64,000 nt of DNA from Ureibacillus sp. FSL W7-1570. Its GTDB lineage: Bacteria > Bacillota > Bacilli > Bacillales_A > Planococcaceae. The notes under the pieces are model-generated. The model had not been told where the DNA came from and searched no databases. It saw only the letters and a program-made list of their open reading frames with translations. The stretch covers positions 3,216,776 through 3,280,775 of the forward strand of contig NZ_CP151979.1 in assembly GCF_038593265.1 (NCBI RefSeq). Direction: 5' to 3'. This document shows positions 8,132 to 16,149 of this stretch, piece after piece; position 1 is the first letter of the stretch, and each line of letters begins with the position of its first letter. A program made the translations under genes and the position numbers.

Positions 8132-8476
8132 TTATTTTAATCCTTTGGGTGCGATCGAGATGGATTCGATCTCGTTGGCATTGATGGTCTTTGTTTCATT
8201 GAGGGTGCGGACTTTGATCAGTATTCCATCCATTCCTTCTATAAACCCTGTAATTTTTTCTCCATTTGTCAGATGAAAGGTCAAACATCGATTTTTGCGG
8301 TTGACAGGTTGTGAAAAATAATGCAGCTGCCTTGCGATGACCGGATTTTTGATCCGCTCTCTCCGCGAAAGTTCATACACTGAAGTGCTCTCTTCAAGAG
8401 AGGCTTCTTCCGTATCTTCATCAACCTCGACGTAATAAAAAGGCGGAGTTTGAATAAATAGTAATGGCTCTTCCAA
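8132..8476 (-). CDS. cotO: Spore coat protein CotO-like
   Basis: A 114-residue protein matching the CotO (YjbX) type, a morphogenetic protein of the outer spore coat needed for assembly of late coat layers. The C-terminal half (LTFHLTNGEKITGFIEGMDGILIKV) forms a beta-rich segment typical of the family. The N-terminal part is acidic and likely disordered. The start is TTG with GGATG upstream. A good SigK promoter lies before it (AC, 16 bp, CATATTGTA), which is consistent with mother-cell expression, and the next gene is cotZ, as in B. subtilis. The family call rests on gene context plus the conserved C-terminus. Confidence 0.72.
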   Translation of the reverse strand: MEEPLLFIQTPPFYYVEVDEDTEEASLEESTSVYELSRRERIKNPVIARQLHYFSQPVNRKNRCLTFHLTNGEKITGFIEGMDGILIKVRTLNETKTINANEIESISIAPKGLK

Positions 8477-8497
8477 TGATGCACATCCTTTTTTTCA

Positions 8498-8524
8498 TAC
8501 AATATGCAACTCATCCATTTTCGT
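8498..8524 (-). promoter_or_regulatory. SigK-type promoter of cotO
   Basis: On the minus strand AC (8523-8524) is followed by 16 bp and CATATTGTA (8498-8506), an exact fit to the SigK consensus AC-N16-CATAnnnTA. It lies 22 bases from the TTG start codon. Confidence 0.6.
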
Positions 8525-8623
8525 GACTGCCGTCCAACCTGATTGGCCCAAGAAAGGCGGTGTCGTTAAATGGTTGGAAGGGCGATAATGGGTAAACTTC
8601 GGTTAAGGAAAAACAAATAAAAA

Positions 8624-8645
8624 GAAGGAGCGGAAAGGCCCCTTC
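8624..8645 (-). terminator. Terminator of cotZ
   Basis: Minus-strand hairpin GAAGGGGC / GCTCCTTC (one mismatch) followed by TTTTTATTTG, just after the cotZ stop codon. Confidence 0.7.
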
Positions 8646-8648
8646 GGA

Positions 8649-9164
8649 TTATTTCTTATGAATGTGCAAATTTACATCCGCAACGCATTGAATTCCAGTA
8701 AAGCGCGATAAATCAACTGTCACGCATGTGTCTGTTTTCTTGAAGTGGTAGAAATCCATCATTCCACTGGCATCAAGTTCCCCGTCAACAACAGAGATTG
8801 GTTCGTATGCTTCGCTGGTTGGAGCGATTGCCCGGAGTGTTGCACAGCAATCGCCAAACATGTCTTCCACCCTGAAGAATGGCGTTTTGTACCATCCATA
8901 CTCTTTGTCATAGAACATGACTTTAAACGGAGATCCATCTTCTGTCAATAACATAAATACTCTTGTATCCGCATGGTTTCGGCGATGCTTGTTGTTGATT
9001 CCTCCAAGCGGTTCCAAAAAGCAGCTAGTTCCGCAAGTATCGTCATCTTCTTCCACAACATGGTTTTGAAGTTCCAAAATTGTCTCTACTACTTCGCAGA
9101 TGCATCCTTCATGACGACGACGGCCAAGAGATGAACTTTCAGAATGTTTTCTTCCACAACCCAT
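8649..9164 (-). CDS. cotZ: Spore coat protein of the CotY/CotZ family
   Basis: A 171-residue cysteine- and histidine-rich coat or crust protein. These proteins form disulfide-linked ordered arrays on the spore surface. Seen are an N-terminal CxC in HEGCICEVVETILELQN, CGTSCFLEPLG, DTRVFMLLTEDGSPF, FGDCCATLRAI and a late cysteine in IQCVADVNLHIHKK. Expression is expected in the mother cell; the upstream sequence has two CATAnnnTA boxes on the minus strand (9197-9205 and 9232-9240) that could serve SigE or SigK, though neither has a clear -35. Whether it is CotY or CotZ cannot be settled from sequence alone. Confidence 0.85.
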   Translation of the reverse strand: MGCGRKHSESSSLGRRRHEGCICEVVETILELQNHVVEEDDDTCGTSCFLEPLGGINNKHRRNHADTRVFMLLTEDGSPFKVMFYDKEYGWYKTPFFRVEDMFGDCCATLRAIAPTSEAYEPISVVDGELDASGMMDFYHFKKTDTCVTVDLSRFTGIQCVADVNLHIHKK

Positions 9165-9265
9165 TGTCTTTTCACCTCACTTATTTTTGTTCAATCTACA
9201 ATATGAAAAAGTGCTCTTGACAATCGGGCGATAGTCTATGGGCGGAAACGTTAGGTCATTTTTCT

Positions 9266-9295
9266 TGAATAGTTTTTTTTATAAAAACGCATAAT
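9266..9295 (+). promoter_or_regulatory. SigG-type promoter of the spoVA operon
   Basis: TGAATA (9266-9271) and CATAAT (9290-9295) are separated by 18 bp, matching the forespore SigG consensus. The start codon of the first gene lies 24 bases downstream. SpoVA operons are known to be SigG-dependent. Confidence 0.65.
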
Positions 9296-9318
9296 GACAT
9301 TAAAAAGGGGGATGCAGC

Positions 9319-9714
9319 TTGAAAAAAATGGCACTTCCCATATGCTTCGCCATTTTATTAATGGGATGCAATGATGAGAAAACGCTGGAAGTCAATAATC
9401 TTGGGGGCGAAGAAGCGGAAGAAGTGAAGGCGATCATGGAAAATGAAGAGTCCATCTACAGCGGAAGAGCAATTTTTGTGGAAGATCAGTTGATGGTTGC
9501 AGTCCAGGCAAAACCATGGCTTGATTATAAAAAAACAAAAATTGAAAAGAACTTAAAAAAGAAGCTGAAAGAAAGTTTTCCTGAATATGACATCACAGTT
9601 TCCTCGGATTACAAACTTTATTGGGAAGCCCAAAAACTTTTGGATGAAGAAGACAGTGAAAAAGTGAAGGAGAAAGTGGAAAAACTAAAGAAGCTGAAGA
9701 AGGAGGAAACGTAA
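9319..9714 (+). CDS. YhcN/YlaJ-type sporulation lipoprotein (tentative)
   Basis: A 131-residue predicted lipoprotein: MKKMALPICFAILLMGC is a signal peptide with lipobox LMGC, cleaved before Cys17. The mature part has a ferredoxin-like core (EDQLMVAVQAKPWLDY, KLKESFPEYDITVSSDYKLYWEA) and a lysine- and glutamate-rich coiled-coil tail. Such lipoproteins are found at the start of spoVA-type operons and in the inner spore membrane. The start is TTG with GGGGG eight bases upstream. Its stop overlaps the start of spoVAC by one base. The family name is inferred from layout and fold pattern, not from a strong motif. Confidence 0.6.
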   Translation: MKKMALPICFAILLMGCNDEKTLEVNNLGGEEAEEVKAIMENEESIYSGRAIFVEDQLMVAVQAKPWLDYKKTKIEKNLKKKLKESFPEYDITVSSDYKLYWEAQKLLDEEDSEKVKEKVEKLKKLKKEET

Positions 9715-10169
9715 TGAATCAGGAACAATTTGAGCAAATTGAACAGCAGATCACACCCAGCACCCCCTATGTCAAAAATGTGTTGAAAGCATTTTTGGTT
9801 GGCGGCCTAATATGCACGATCGGACATGCAATCACATATTTTTATATCATTTTTTTTGATTTTACGGAAAAAACGGTGGGAAACCCGACTGCTGCGACCA
9901 TGATTTTCCTCTCCATGCTGCTGACAGGTTTCGGTTTGTATCAAAAACTCGGCCAATTTGCGGGAGCGGGAAGTGCGGTGCCGGTTTCGGGTTTTGGCAA
10001 CGCGGTGATTTCGGCAGCCATTGAACATAAAACGGAAGGTTTTGTGCTTGGAGTGGGAGGCAATATGTTTAAATTGGCAGGTTCAGTCATTTTATTCGGT
10101 GTCGCTTCCGCATTTGTCGTCGCTTTGATTAAATTAATTCTTGTGACAATGGGTGTTATCGAATGGTGA
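9714..10169 (+). CDS. spoVAC: Stage V sporulation protein AC
   Basis: SpoVAC is an integral inner-membrane protein of the forespore. It forms a mechanosensitive channel for dipicolinic acid uptake and release with the other SpoVA proteins. The 151-residue protein has about four membrane segments (VLKAFLVGGLICTIGHAI, AATMIFLSMLLTGFGLYQKL, the glycine-rich GSAVPVSGFGNAVISAA and SVILFGVASAFVVALIKL). The sequence GSAVPVSGFGNA is the family signature. It overlaps spoVAD by seven bases. The usual upstream partners spoVAA and spoVAB are not present here. Confidence 0.94.
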   Translation: MNQEQFEQIEQQITPSTPYVKNVLKAFLVGGLICTIGHAITYFYIIFFDFTEKTVGNPTAATMIFLSMLLTGFGLYQKLGQFAGAGSAVPVSGFGNAVISAAIEHKTEGFVLGVGGNMFKLAGSVILFGVASAFVVALIKLILVTMGVIEW

Positions 10170-11158
10170 TCGTGTTTCAGAGCAAACCTTCCATTATTGC
10201 AAGCGCGGCTGTCGCAGGGCCGTTGGAAAGAAAGAGCGTGTTCTATTCCTATTTTGATTCTGTCATGGAGGATGAACGCTGGCACCAGGCGACGAATGAG
10301 CAAGGAAATGCAAAGATGATTCAAGAAGCATGCGAAATCATATTGAAAAAGGCGGACTTGAACCGTTTGGATATCGATTTCTTTTTGGCGGGGGATTTAG
10401 TGAACCAAATGACCCCGACGAATTTTGCCGCCAAGGAGATTGCGGCATCATTTATCGGATTATTTTCAGCCTGTGCAACATCCGTATCTTCCGTCATTAT
10501 TGCAAGTGTATTGACGGAATTGGGAGCTTCGAAATATGCCATTGCGGGTGCCTCCAGTCAACATAATTCAGTGGAACGGCAATTCCGGTACCCTGTATAT
10601 TACGGTGGTCAAAAACCGGCCACTGCCCAATGGACTGTTACCGCTGCGGGCTTCACTTTGATTGGGGAACACACCCCGAAATGCCCTTCCATTGCAGCGG
10701 CGACGGTTGGAAAAGTCATCGACTACGGACAAACGGATCCATTCCATATGGGAGCTGCGATGGCGCCGGCTGCATATGATACGATCCAAAGGCATTTGGA
10801 AAAACGGAATCAAAAAATAACAGATTACGACATGATTATGACAGGAGATTTGGGAAAAATCGGGCTGCAAATCTTGAAACGGATGTTTCAAGAGACAGGT
10901 GCAAGTGAAGCGGATTGCAATATTTTCCGTGACGCCGGGGCAGAATTTTATGGGGAAGATCCATCCTTTTTGGCTGGGGCAAGCGGTGCCGGCTGTTCCG
11001 CTTCCGTTTATTTCAGCTATGTATTACAGCAATTGAAAGGTGGGCGCTTTAAACGGGTGTTGCTCGTGGCAACCGGCTCCCTCCTCTCCCCATTGACGTT
11101 CCAGCAAGGAGAAACGATTCCTTGCACTGCCCATGCAATCGAAGTGACGATGGAGTGA
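10163..11158 (+). CDS. spoVAD: Stage V sporulation protein AD
   Basis: SpoVAD is a soluble protein on the outer face of the spore inner membrane that binds dipicolinic acid directly. It has a thiolase/beta-ketoacyl-synthase fold without the enzymatic triad. The 331-residue length is typical. Seen are LFSACATSVSSVIIAS, the GASSQHNSVERQFRYPVYYGGQKPATAQ... region and MTGDLGKIGLQILKRM. The start ATG lies inside the end of spoVAC, so translation is coupled. spoVAE follows nine bases later. Confidence 0.95.
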   Translation: MVIVFQSKPSIIASAAVAGPLERKSVFYSYFDSVMEDERWHQATNEQGNAKMIQEACEIILKKADLNRLDIDFFLAGDLVNQMTPTNFAAKEIAASFIGLFSACATSVSSVIIASVLTELGASKYAIAGASSQHNSVERQFRYPVYYGGQKPATAQWTVTAAGFTLIGEHTPKCPSIAAATVGKVIDYGQTDPFHMGAAMAPAAYDTIQRHLEKRNQKITDYDMIMTGDLGKIGLQILKRMFQETGASEADCNIFRDAGAEFYGEDPSFLAGASGAGCSASVYFSYVLQQLKGGRFKRVLLVATGSLLSPLTFQQGETIPCTAHAIEVTME

Positions 11159-11167
11159 GGCCATAAC

Positions 11168-11536
11168 ATGATCATAATGGACTTTATACTTGCATTTATT
11201 GTCGGCGGTATCATTTGTGCGATTGGACAGTTGCTGATGGATGTGGGAAAAATGACTCCCGGAAAAACATTGTCCATCCTTGTTGTTGCAGGTTCCATTG
11301 TTTCCGGATTAGGTTGGTATCAACCATTGATTGATTTGGCGGGTGGCGGAGCGACAATTCCCATCACTTCTTTCGGCCATTCATTAACCCAAGGGGCGAT
11401 TTCGGAAGCGGAAAAGCATGGCTGGGTTGGTGTTTTGACGGGAATGTTCGAAGTGACAAGCTCGGGAATCAGTTCTGCCATCGTCTTCGGGTTTATTGCC
11501 GCCCTAGTTTTTAAATCAAAAGGAAAAGTGAATTAG
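11168..11536 (+). CDS. spoVAE: Stage V sporulation protein AE (AEb type)
   Basis: A 122-residue membrane protein with about four membrane segments, beginning FILAFIVGGIICAIGQLLMD. The signature GGGATIPITSFGHSLTQGAI is parallel to the one in SpoVAC, showing that both belong to the same membrane family. It acts with SpoVAC and SpoVAD in dipicolinic acid transport in the forespore. No spoVAEa or spoVAF follows; the next gene is a YjcZ-type gene with its own ribosome binding site and possible promoter. Confidence 0.93.
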   Translation: MIIMDFILAFIVGGIICAIGQLLMDVGKMTPGKTLSILVVAGSIVSGLGWYQPLIDLAGGGATIPITSFGHSLTQGAISEAEKHGWVGVLTGMFEVTSSGISSAIVFGFIAALVFKSKGKVN

Positions 11537-11567
11537 ACGAATACCCCTCCTTACCGTTGCAGTGATG

Positions 11568-11576
11568 CATACACTA
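11568..11576 (+). promoter_or_regulatory. Possible mother-cell -10 box (SigE/SigK type)
   Basis: CATACACTA matches CATAnnnTA. A fitting -35 was not found at 16 bp, so this is weak. It lies 28 bases before the YjcZ-type start codon. Confidence 0.3.
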
Positions 11577-11604
11577 CAACAGTAAAGAAAGGAGGGGAAT
11601 TTTT

Positions 11605-11814
11605 ATGTGGGATAAATGTGGATGCCAACAATACAGCCAAATGGGGCCGATGCAAATGGGACCGATGCAAATGAGCCCTGTCGACTATTGCGGACCATCT
11701 TATGTAAGTCCGTCATATTATAAAGGTAAATGTAAATACAACGGTGATCTTTTTGTACTGATCGTTGTATTATTCATTTTATTGATTATCGTGGGCAGCT
11801 GTAGCAAGTGGTAA
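11605..11814 (+). CDS. YjcZ-type small sporulation protein
   Basis: A 69-residue protein with a methionine-, glutamine- and proline-rich repeat (MGPMQMGPMQMSP) and a C-terminal hydrophobic helix FVLIVVLFILLIIVGSC. That helix is the hallmark of the YjcZ family of small spore-associated proteins. The start ATG is preceded by AAAGGAGGGG. It lies between spoVAE and spoVIF, a sporulation neighbourhood. Function unknown. Three cysteines (CGC near the N-terminus, another before the end) could crosslink it to the coat. Confidence 0.8.
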   Translation: MWDKCGCQQYSQMGPMQMGPMQMSPVDYCGPSYVSPSYYKGKCKYNGDLFVLIVVLFILLIIVGSCSKW

Positions 11815-11825
11815 GGAGGGGAGCC

Positions 11826-12071
11826 ATGAATCATTTTTTTAAACAAATCGAAAAAAAGACCGGCGTAAGCATGGAAGAAATCTTCGCACTGGCAAACGCA
11901 ATACAGCATGCAGACTTTACGAATGAAAAACAGGTAAGGAAAATTGTTCGCCGGGTTAGCCAATTGGCGAACAAACCGATTTCAAAAGATTTGGAAGATC
12001 AAATTGTCAATTCAATCCTTCAAAACGGAGAATCCATCGATTTAAATAGCATTCAAAGAATGTTGGGCTAA
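11826..12071 (+). CDS. spoVIF: Stage VI sporulation protein F
   Basis: An 81-residue protein matching SpoVIF (YjcC), which in B. subtilis supports GerE-dependent late coat gene expression and spore resistance. The sequence KQIEKKTGVSMEEIFALANAIQ is the recognisable N-terminal part, and a second helical repeat ends with LNSIQRML. The ATG at 11826 is preceded by AAGGAGGGG. The order spoVIF, yjcG, yjcH is that of B. subtilis, which supports the call. Confidence 0.88.
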   Translation: MNHFFKQIEKKTGVSMEEIFALANAIQHADFTNEKQVRKIVRRVSQLANKPISKDLEDQIVNSILQNGESIDLNSIQRMLG

Positions 12072-12079
12072 AGGATAGC

Positions 12080-12112
12080 GGGCTGTCTCGCCAAAAATGG
12101 GGGCAGCCCTTG
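12080..12112 (+). terminator. Probable terminator after spoVIF
   Basis: GGGCTGTC pairs with GGGGCAGCCC around a short loop; the following TTGCTTAATT is a weak T stretch. The 12120-12230 interval holds GC-rich sequence with no gene. Confidence 0.55.
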
Positions 12113-12230
12113 CTTAATTGGAAGGAAAAACGGAAAGCCGGGGGACGGAAATCGCCAACGGGAAAAACTCGGTCAGCGGGCGATGAATCCCCATCCCGGA
12201 AAATCGAAAAAAGGCCGGAGAATAAAAAGA

Positions 12231-12260
12231 AAAAGCGAATGCTGGTTTCATTCGCTTTTG
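12231..12260. terminator. Terminator between spoVIF and yjcG
   Basis: Perfect 11-bp stem AAAAGCGAATG / CATTCGCTTTT with a seven-base loop; it has A and T tracts on both sides and can serve yjcG on the minus strand. Confidence 0.85.
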
Positions 12261-12285
12261 GATCAAACGGTGCCGAATAAAAACC

Positions 12286-12801
12286 CTACATTTCCCCGGT
12301 CAATTTATAGGTTTCATATGTTGTCCAAGAACCGTCTTCCAATTGATAAATGAGGTGGATACGGTCAATTTCTTCCTTTTCGTTGATCCCGATCATGCGC
12401 AGCTGAGGAAAAATGTCATCATGCTCAGTCGCTGTCAAATCACGGGCGATGGTGATATGGGGAATAAAAACATGTTTCGGGTTTCCGATGTTGATTTCTC
12501 GATACAGTTCGTCGTGAATGTTTTGTAATTGTTCTGTCAGCTCAATCTTGAAATAGATGACGTTCGTTGTAGGAAAAAAGGAACTGATTTTGGATGCGTG
12601 TATTTTTAGCGGACCATATTTATTGGCGATGGATTTGATTTTATGTGAAATGTCTTCGATTTGCGATTCATCCACTTCAAAAGCTTCTTTTATCGTGATA
12701 TAGGGTGTTATTTTCGTATAGTGGGAATCATATCGCTTACGATAAGTGTTCGCCAAATCTTGCAGTTTTTTTGATGGGAATGCCACAACACTTAACTTCA
12801 T
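12286..12801 (-). CDS. yjcG: 2H phosphoesterase-like protein YjcG with a changed first motif
   Basis: A 171-residue protein of the 2'-5' RNA ligase-like (2H phosphoesterase) family. The family needs two HxTx motifs. The second is intact (PHITIA, His115), but the first reads PYITIK, with Tyr at position 34 where B. subtilis YjcG has the catalytic His34. The rest of the family pattern is present (FPSKKLQDLANTYRKRYD, YQLEDGSWTTYETY). Catalysis may therefore be lost or altered while RNA or nucleotide binding is kept. It is probably co-transcribed with yjcH, which starts upstream on the same strand. Confidence 0.9.
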   Translation of the reverse strand: MKLSVVAFPSKKLQDLANTYRKRYDSHYTKITPYITIKEAFEVDESQIEDISHKIKSIANKYGPLKIHASKISSFFPTTNVIYFKIELTEQLQNIHDELYREINIGNPKHVFIPHITIARDLTATEHDDIFPQLRMIGINEKEEIDRIHLIYQLEDGSWTTYETYKLTGEM

Positions 12802-12869
12802 CCGCTTTCCTCCCTGAAATGCAAATTTTACTTAAGTATAGCAAATTATGCTCGAAAGATACACGATTT

Positions 12870-13595
12870 TTAAATCCCAAAAGTATTGCAAAGGGCTCTT
12901 TTCAAATCAGGTTTCCAAGATTTCCAAGTGTGATTGCCATCCAGTTCATCATAAAACATATGTTGATAATTTTTGGATATTAACAATTGATGCAATTTCC
13001 GGTTCGGCGTGAGGAAATCTTTCACTTCTTTGTAGAATGTGACAGCTTCCGATTCCTGTTTTCCGACCGTGTGATAAATGGCCAAAGATTCGTGTGTCGG
13101 CGCTTCTTCAACCGCCTTTAACACCGATTCATCCACATAAGGCGATTGCAAAATCACTTTGCCGAAAATAGTCGGATATTTTATTGCGGCAAGAAGGGAC
13201 ACGGTGGCAGCCATAGAATCGCCGATCAATCCCCGGCTTGACCCAAGCTCGGTTGTCGAAAATTCGCTGTCGATGAAGGGTACAAGTTCATGGGCCAGAA
13301 ATTTTAAATAGGCTTCATGCTGCTCTCCCGATGGTATGTATTTTCTTCTTCGATCCAGTGCATCCTTGTAAGGAACACCTACGATAATCAAGTTCTCAAT
13401 TTCGTAGTTGTCAATCAATTCATCAGCAATATGGGAAATTCCACCTAATTGGAAATAGTCTTTCCCATCAGAAGCGATTAAAATGTTATATTTATTAAGT
13501 GGAGTATAATTTGCTGGAGTATAAATCAGCAATTCGAAATTCTCCTGCAAGGTATTACTGTAAAATGGAATATCTTGTATGGATCCTGTTTCCAC
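12870..13595 (-). CDS. yjcH: Alpha/beta-hydrolase, YjcH-like esterase
   Basis: A 241-residue esterase D/Fes-like alpha/beta hydrolase. The nucleophile elbow is GDSMAA, following RGLIGDS, with the serine near residue 120, and a late histidine in DGNHTWKSWKPDL completes the likely triad; an acidic residue in between is plausible (VDESVLKA). No signal peptide is seen, so it is cytosolic. The substrate is not known. It is transcribed with yjcG, in the same order as in B. subtilis. The start is ATG with AAGGAGGACAA upstream. Confidence 0.85.
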   Translation of the reverse strand: METGSIQDIPFYSNTLQENFELLIYTPANYTPLNKYNILIASDGKDYFQLGGISHIADELIDNYEIENLIIVGVPYKDALDRRRKYIPSGEQHEAYLKFLAHELVPFIDSEFSTTELGSSRGLIGDSMAATVSLLAAIKYPTIFGKVILQSPYVDESVLKAVEEAPTHESLAIYHTVGKQESEAVTFYKEVKDFLTPNRKLHQLLISKNYQHMFYDELDGNHTWKSWKPDLKRALCNTFGI

Positions 13596-13720
13596 TTGTT
13601 GTCCTCCTTAAGTTGTAGTTCATAATTGTATCATATAAAAAAAATATCATGTATGATGAAATAAAAGAATATTTTTACATTAGAAATAGAAAAAATCATA
13701 TAAAAGAGAGAGGATTCACC

Positions 13721-14308
13721 ATGCAAGAATATAAACGTGTTCATTCAGATGATGTGACAAAAGCGGCCAAGGAAGCATTGAAAAGAAGAGGGGTAAATAT
13801 AGAGGACATTGCAAAAATTGTGTATGAAATGCAATCGCCTTTTAATCATGGATTGACTTTGGAACATTGCATTCAATCGATTGAACGGGTGCTTCTGAAG
13901 CGGGAAGTTCAACATGCGGTGCTCGTGGGCGTGGAATTGGATGAATTGGCAGAGAAAAAAATGCTTTCAGAACCTTTGCAAACGATTGTAGAAAATGATG
14001 AGGGGTTATTCGGCGTCGATGAAACGATCGCATTGAGCTCTGTCATGACTTATGGCAGCATTGCATTAACGACGTACGGCCATTTGGATAAAAATAAAAT
14101 CGGCATTATCAAAAAATTGAATACGAAGAATGGCAAAGATGTCCATACATTTTTGGATGATCTCGTGGCGAGCATCGCGGCATGTGCTGCAAGCCGTATT
14201 GCCCATAAAATGCGGGATCTGGAGGAAGAAGGGGAAACATTCCGAAATGTGCATCCAAAGGAATTGGGTCCGGAAGGTGAAATGCTGCCGGTGGATGATG
14301 AGCCATGA
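13721..14308 (+). CDS. pgpA: Phosphatidylglycerophosphatase A-like protein (YutG/LtrC type)
   Basis: A 195-residue member of the PgpA superfamily as found in Firmicutes (YutG; called LtrC in Listeria). It is proposed to dephosphorylate phosphatidylglycerophosphate in phospholipid synthesis. The family region KRRGVNIEDIAKIVYEMQSPF...LTLEHCIQSIERVL, then FGVDETIALSSVMTYGSIALTTYGHLDK and the C-terminal THTFLDDLVASIAACAASRIAH-like stretch are seen. It is soluble rather than multispanning, unlike E. coli PgpA. The ATG at 13721 follows AGAGAGAGGA. Single gene between two terminators. Confidence 0.78.
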   Translation: MQEYKRVHSDDVTKAAKEALKRRGVNIEDIAKIVYEMQSPFNHGLTLEHCIQSIERVLLKREVQHAVLVGVELDELAEKKMLSEPLQTIVENDEGLFGVDETIALSSVMTYGSIALTTYGHLDKNKIGIIKKLNTKNGKDVHTFLDDLVASIAACAASRIAHKMRDLEEEGETFRNVHPKELGPEGEMLPVDDEP

Positions 14309-14314
14309 TAAATA

Positions 14315-14347
14315 AACAGGCTGGGTTTAAATCGCCCAGCCTGTTGG
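14315..14347. terminator. Bidirectional terminator after pgpA
   Basis: 12-bp stem AACAGGCTGGGT with GCCCAGCCTGTT; the minus-strand side has the better T tract (TTTATTTAT), so it may serve the convergent small gene as well. Confidence 0.75.
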
Positions 14348-14362
14348 CATTTATCTCAATGT

Positions 14363-14527
14363 TCAATTTTCTGTCTCCTTATTTGAAGAATCCTCATCTT
14401 CATGTGGCAATTGTCCGTTGAAATATAAAAATGATTCGTCCTCCAATTGATGAATTTTTTCTTCATTGATCCCTATCGCCAAAGGTCCTGAAAAAATTTC
14501 CTCCCACCAATATTCTGTCGAAATCAT
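14363..14527 (-). CDS. Small protein of unknown function
   Basis: A 54-residue acidic protein starting MISTEYWWEEIFSGPLAIG, with a good ribosome binding site (GAGGGGG eight bases before ATG) and a terminator behind it. It has no membrane segment. The tryptophan pair in YWWEEIF and the charged tail are the only notable features. I do not recognise the family. The ribosome binding site and terminator make it a likely real gene. Confidence 0.55.
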   Translation of the reverse strand: MISTEYWWEEIFSGPLAIGINEEKIHQLEDESFLYFNGQLPHEDEDSSNKETEN

Positions 14528-14667
14528 ATCATTTGCCCCCTCTTCAATATTTTTGTGAAGACTGCACATTCTCAAACTTTTAATGGTAGTTCTTCAACAA
14601 ATTGTAGTAATATTACTGTAGTTAGTATGGGCTGAAAACTATTTTTTATGTACTTTGGGGGGAAAGA

Positions 14668-16056
14668 ATGAAATTACAAGCGCATGAAATTGAAAAGATG
14701 ATCAACCTGCAAAAAGAATTTTTTTATTCCGGTCAAACAAGGGACATCGAGTTTCGGAAAAAACAATTGAAGAAGTTAAGAAGTGCCATAATAAAACATG
14801 AAAAAGAAATTTTAAAAGCATTGAATCTGGATTTAAGAAAAAGTGAGTTTGAAGCATATTCAAATGAAGTCGGTTTCGTTTTGAACAGCATTCAATATAT
14901 GCTCAAGTCCATTGATGAATGGGCAAAACCGGTGGAAGTGAAAACGCCGTTGCATTTTCAACCGGCAAAGAGCTTCATCGTTCGTGAGCCATATGGTTCA
15001 GTATTGATCATCGGACCTTTCAATTATCCGTTCCAATTGGTGATGGAACCGTTAATCGGTGCGATCATCGGCGGGAATACGGCCATTGTAAAACCTTCCG
15101 AGTCTTCCGTCCATACGGCGCAAATCATCAGAACAATCATTGAAGAAACGTTTGAACCGCAATTCGTGCGGGTGGTGGAAGGGGAGAAGGAAGAAGTAAA
15201 CGCCCTTATCCATGCCCCTTTTGATTATATTTTCTTTACAGGCAGCGTGTCTGTCGGGAAAATTGTGATGCGCGCCGCGGCGGAAAGGCTTACCCCAATC
15301 ACCCTTGAGCTGGGAGGGAAAAGCCCCGTCATTGTCGATGAAAGCGCCAATCTTGATGTCGCTGTTAAACGGATAGCATGGGGGAAATTCAACAATGTCG
15401 GACAAACTTGTGTGGCACCGGATTATGTCTTGGTCCATTCCTCCATCTATGAACGGTTTATCAAAAAATTGAAGAAAACGATTGTCCAATTTTATGGAAA
15501 GGATCCCCAAGCCAGCAGGGATTACGGACGAATCATCAATGAACGCCATTTTGATCGCCTGGCCAAACTGCTGCAAGCGGAAAAGGACAACATCACTTTC
15601 GGTGGAAGAGCGGACAGAAAAGATTTATATATCGGACCTACGATTTTCGAAAATGTCAGCTGGGAGAGTCCGATTATGGAAGATGAAATTTTTGGGCCAT
15701 TGCTTCCAATCATCAAATACGAAAATCTCGCTTCGGCCTTTGATCAAATACGCAAGCTTCCAAAGCCGTTAGCCGCTTACTTCTTCTCGGAAAACGAGAA
15801 ACATATCGATGCTTTTTTACAGGAGATCCCATTTGGCGGAGGATGCATCAACGATACGGTGACCCATGTAGCCAATCATTATTTGCCATTTGGCGGCGTC
15901 GGGCCTTCCGGAATGAACAGCTATCACGGCAAAGCGAGCTTCGAAACCTTCACCCATGCGAAATCCATCATGAAGCGATCTTCAAAATTGGCCAATAATT
16001 TATTATATCCACCATATAAACAAAAGGTGAAATTGGTGCGAAAAGTGTTGAGATAA
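14668..16056 (+). CDS. NAD(P)-dependent aldehyde dehydrogenase (class 3/YwdH type)
   Basis: A 462-residue aldehyde dehydrogenase, shorter than the 490-500 of classical ALDH and typical of the class 3/fatty-aldehyde group that includes B. subtilis YwdH. It oxidises long- or medium-chain aldehydes to acids. Seen are IGPFNYPFQLVMEPLIGAI (cofactor loop), FTGSVSVGKIVM, the general base in LELGGKSPV, the catalytic cysteine in NNVGQTCVAPDYV and the C-terminal PFGGVGPSGMNSYHGKASF. The tail LVRKVLR is basic and may touch the membrane. Substrate range is not visible. Confidence 0.88.
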   Translation: MKLQAHEIEKMINLQKEFFYSGQTRDIEFRKKQLKKLRSAIIKHEKEILKALNLDLRKSEFEAYSNEVGFVLNSIQYMLKSIDEWAKPVEVKTPLHFQPAKSFIVREPYGSVLIIGPFNYPFQLVMEPLIGAIIGGNTAIVKPSESSVHTAQIIRTIIEETFEPQFVRVVEGEKEEVNALIHAPFDYIFFTGSVSVGKIVMRAAAERLTPITLELGGKSPVIVDESANLDVAVKRIAWGKFNNVGQTCVAPDYVLVHSSIYERFIKKLKKTIVQFYGKDPQASRDYGRIINERHFDRLAKLLQAEKDNITFGGRADRKDLYIGPTIFENVSWESPIMEDEIFGPLLPIIKYENLASAFDQIRKLPKPLAAYFFSENEKHIDAFLQEIPFGGGCINDTVTHVANHYLPFGGVGPSGMNSYHGKASFETFTHAKSIMKRSSKLANNLLYPPYKQKVKLVRKVLR

Positions 16057-16149
16057 TTTGAAATATTGAATAGATGTTGTGATCGGGAACGATATATAAT
16101 AAAATACTTTGATTGAAAATTCTAAAAAAATGAACTCATGTCGGCAAAA

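Noticed and set aside
12120..12230. GC-rich stretch between spoVIF and yjcG as a repeat like that at 63854
   Set aside because: It is GC-rich with some inverted pieces but lacks the closing 12-bp ends and the CTTTCCGCGGG/CCTGCGGGG cores.
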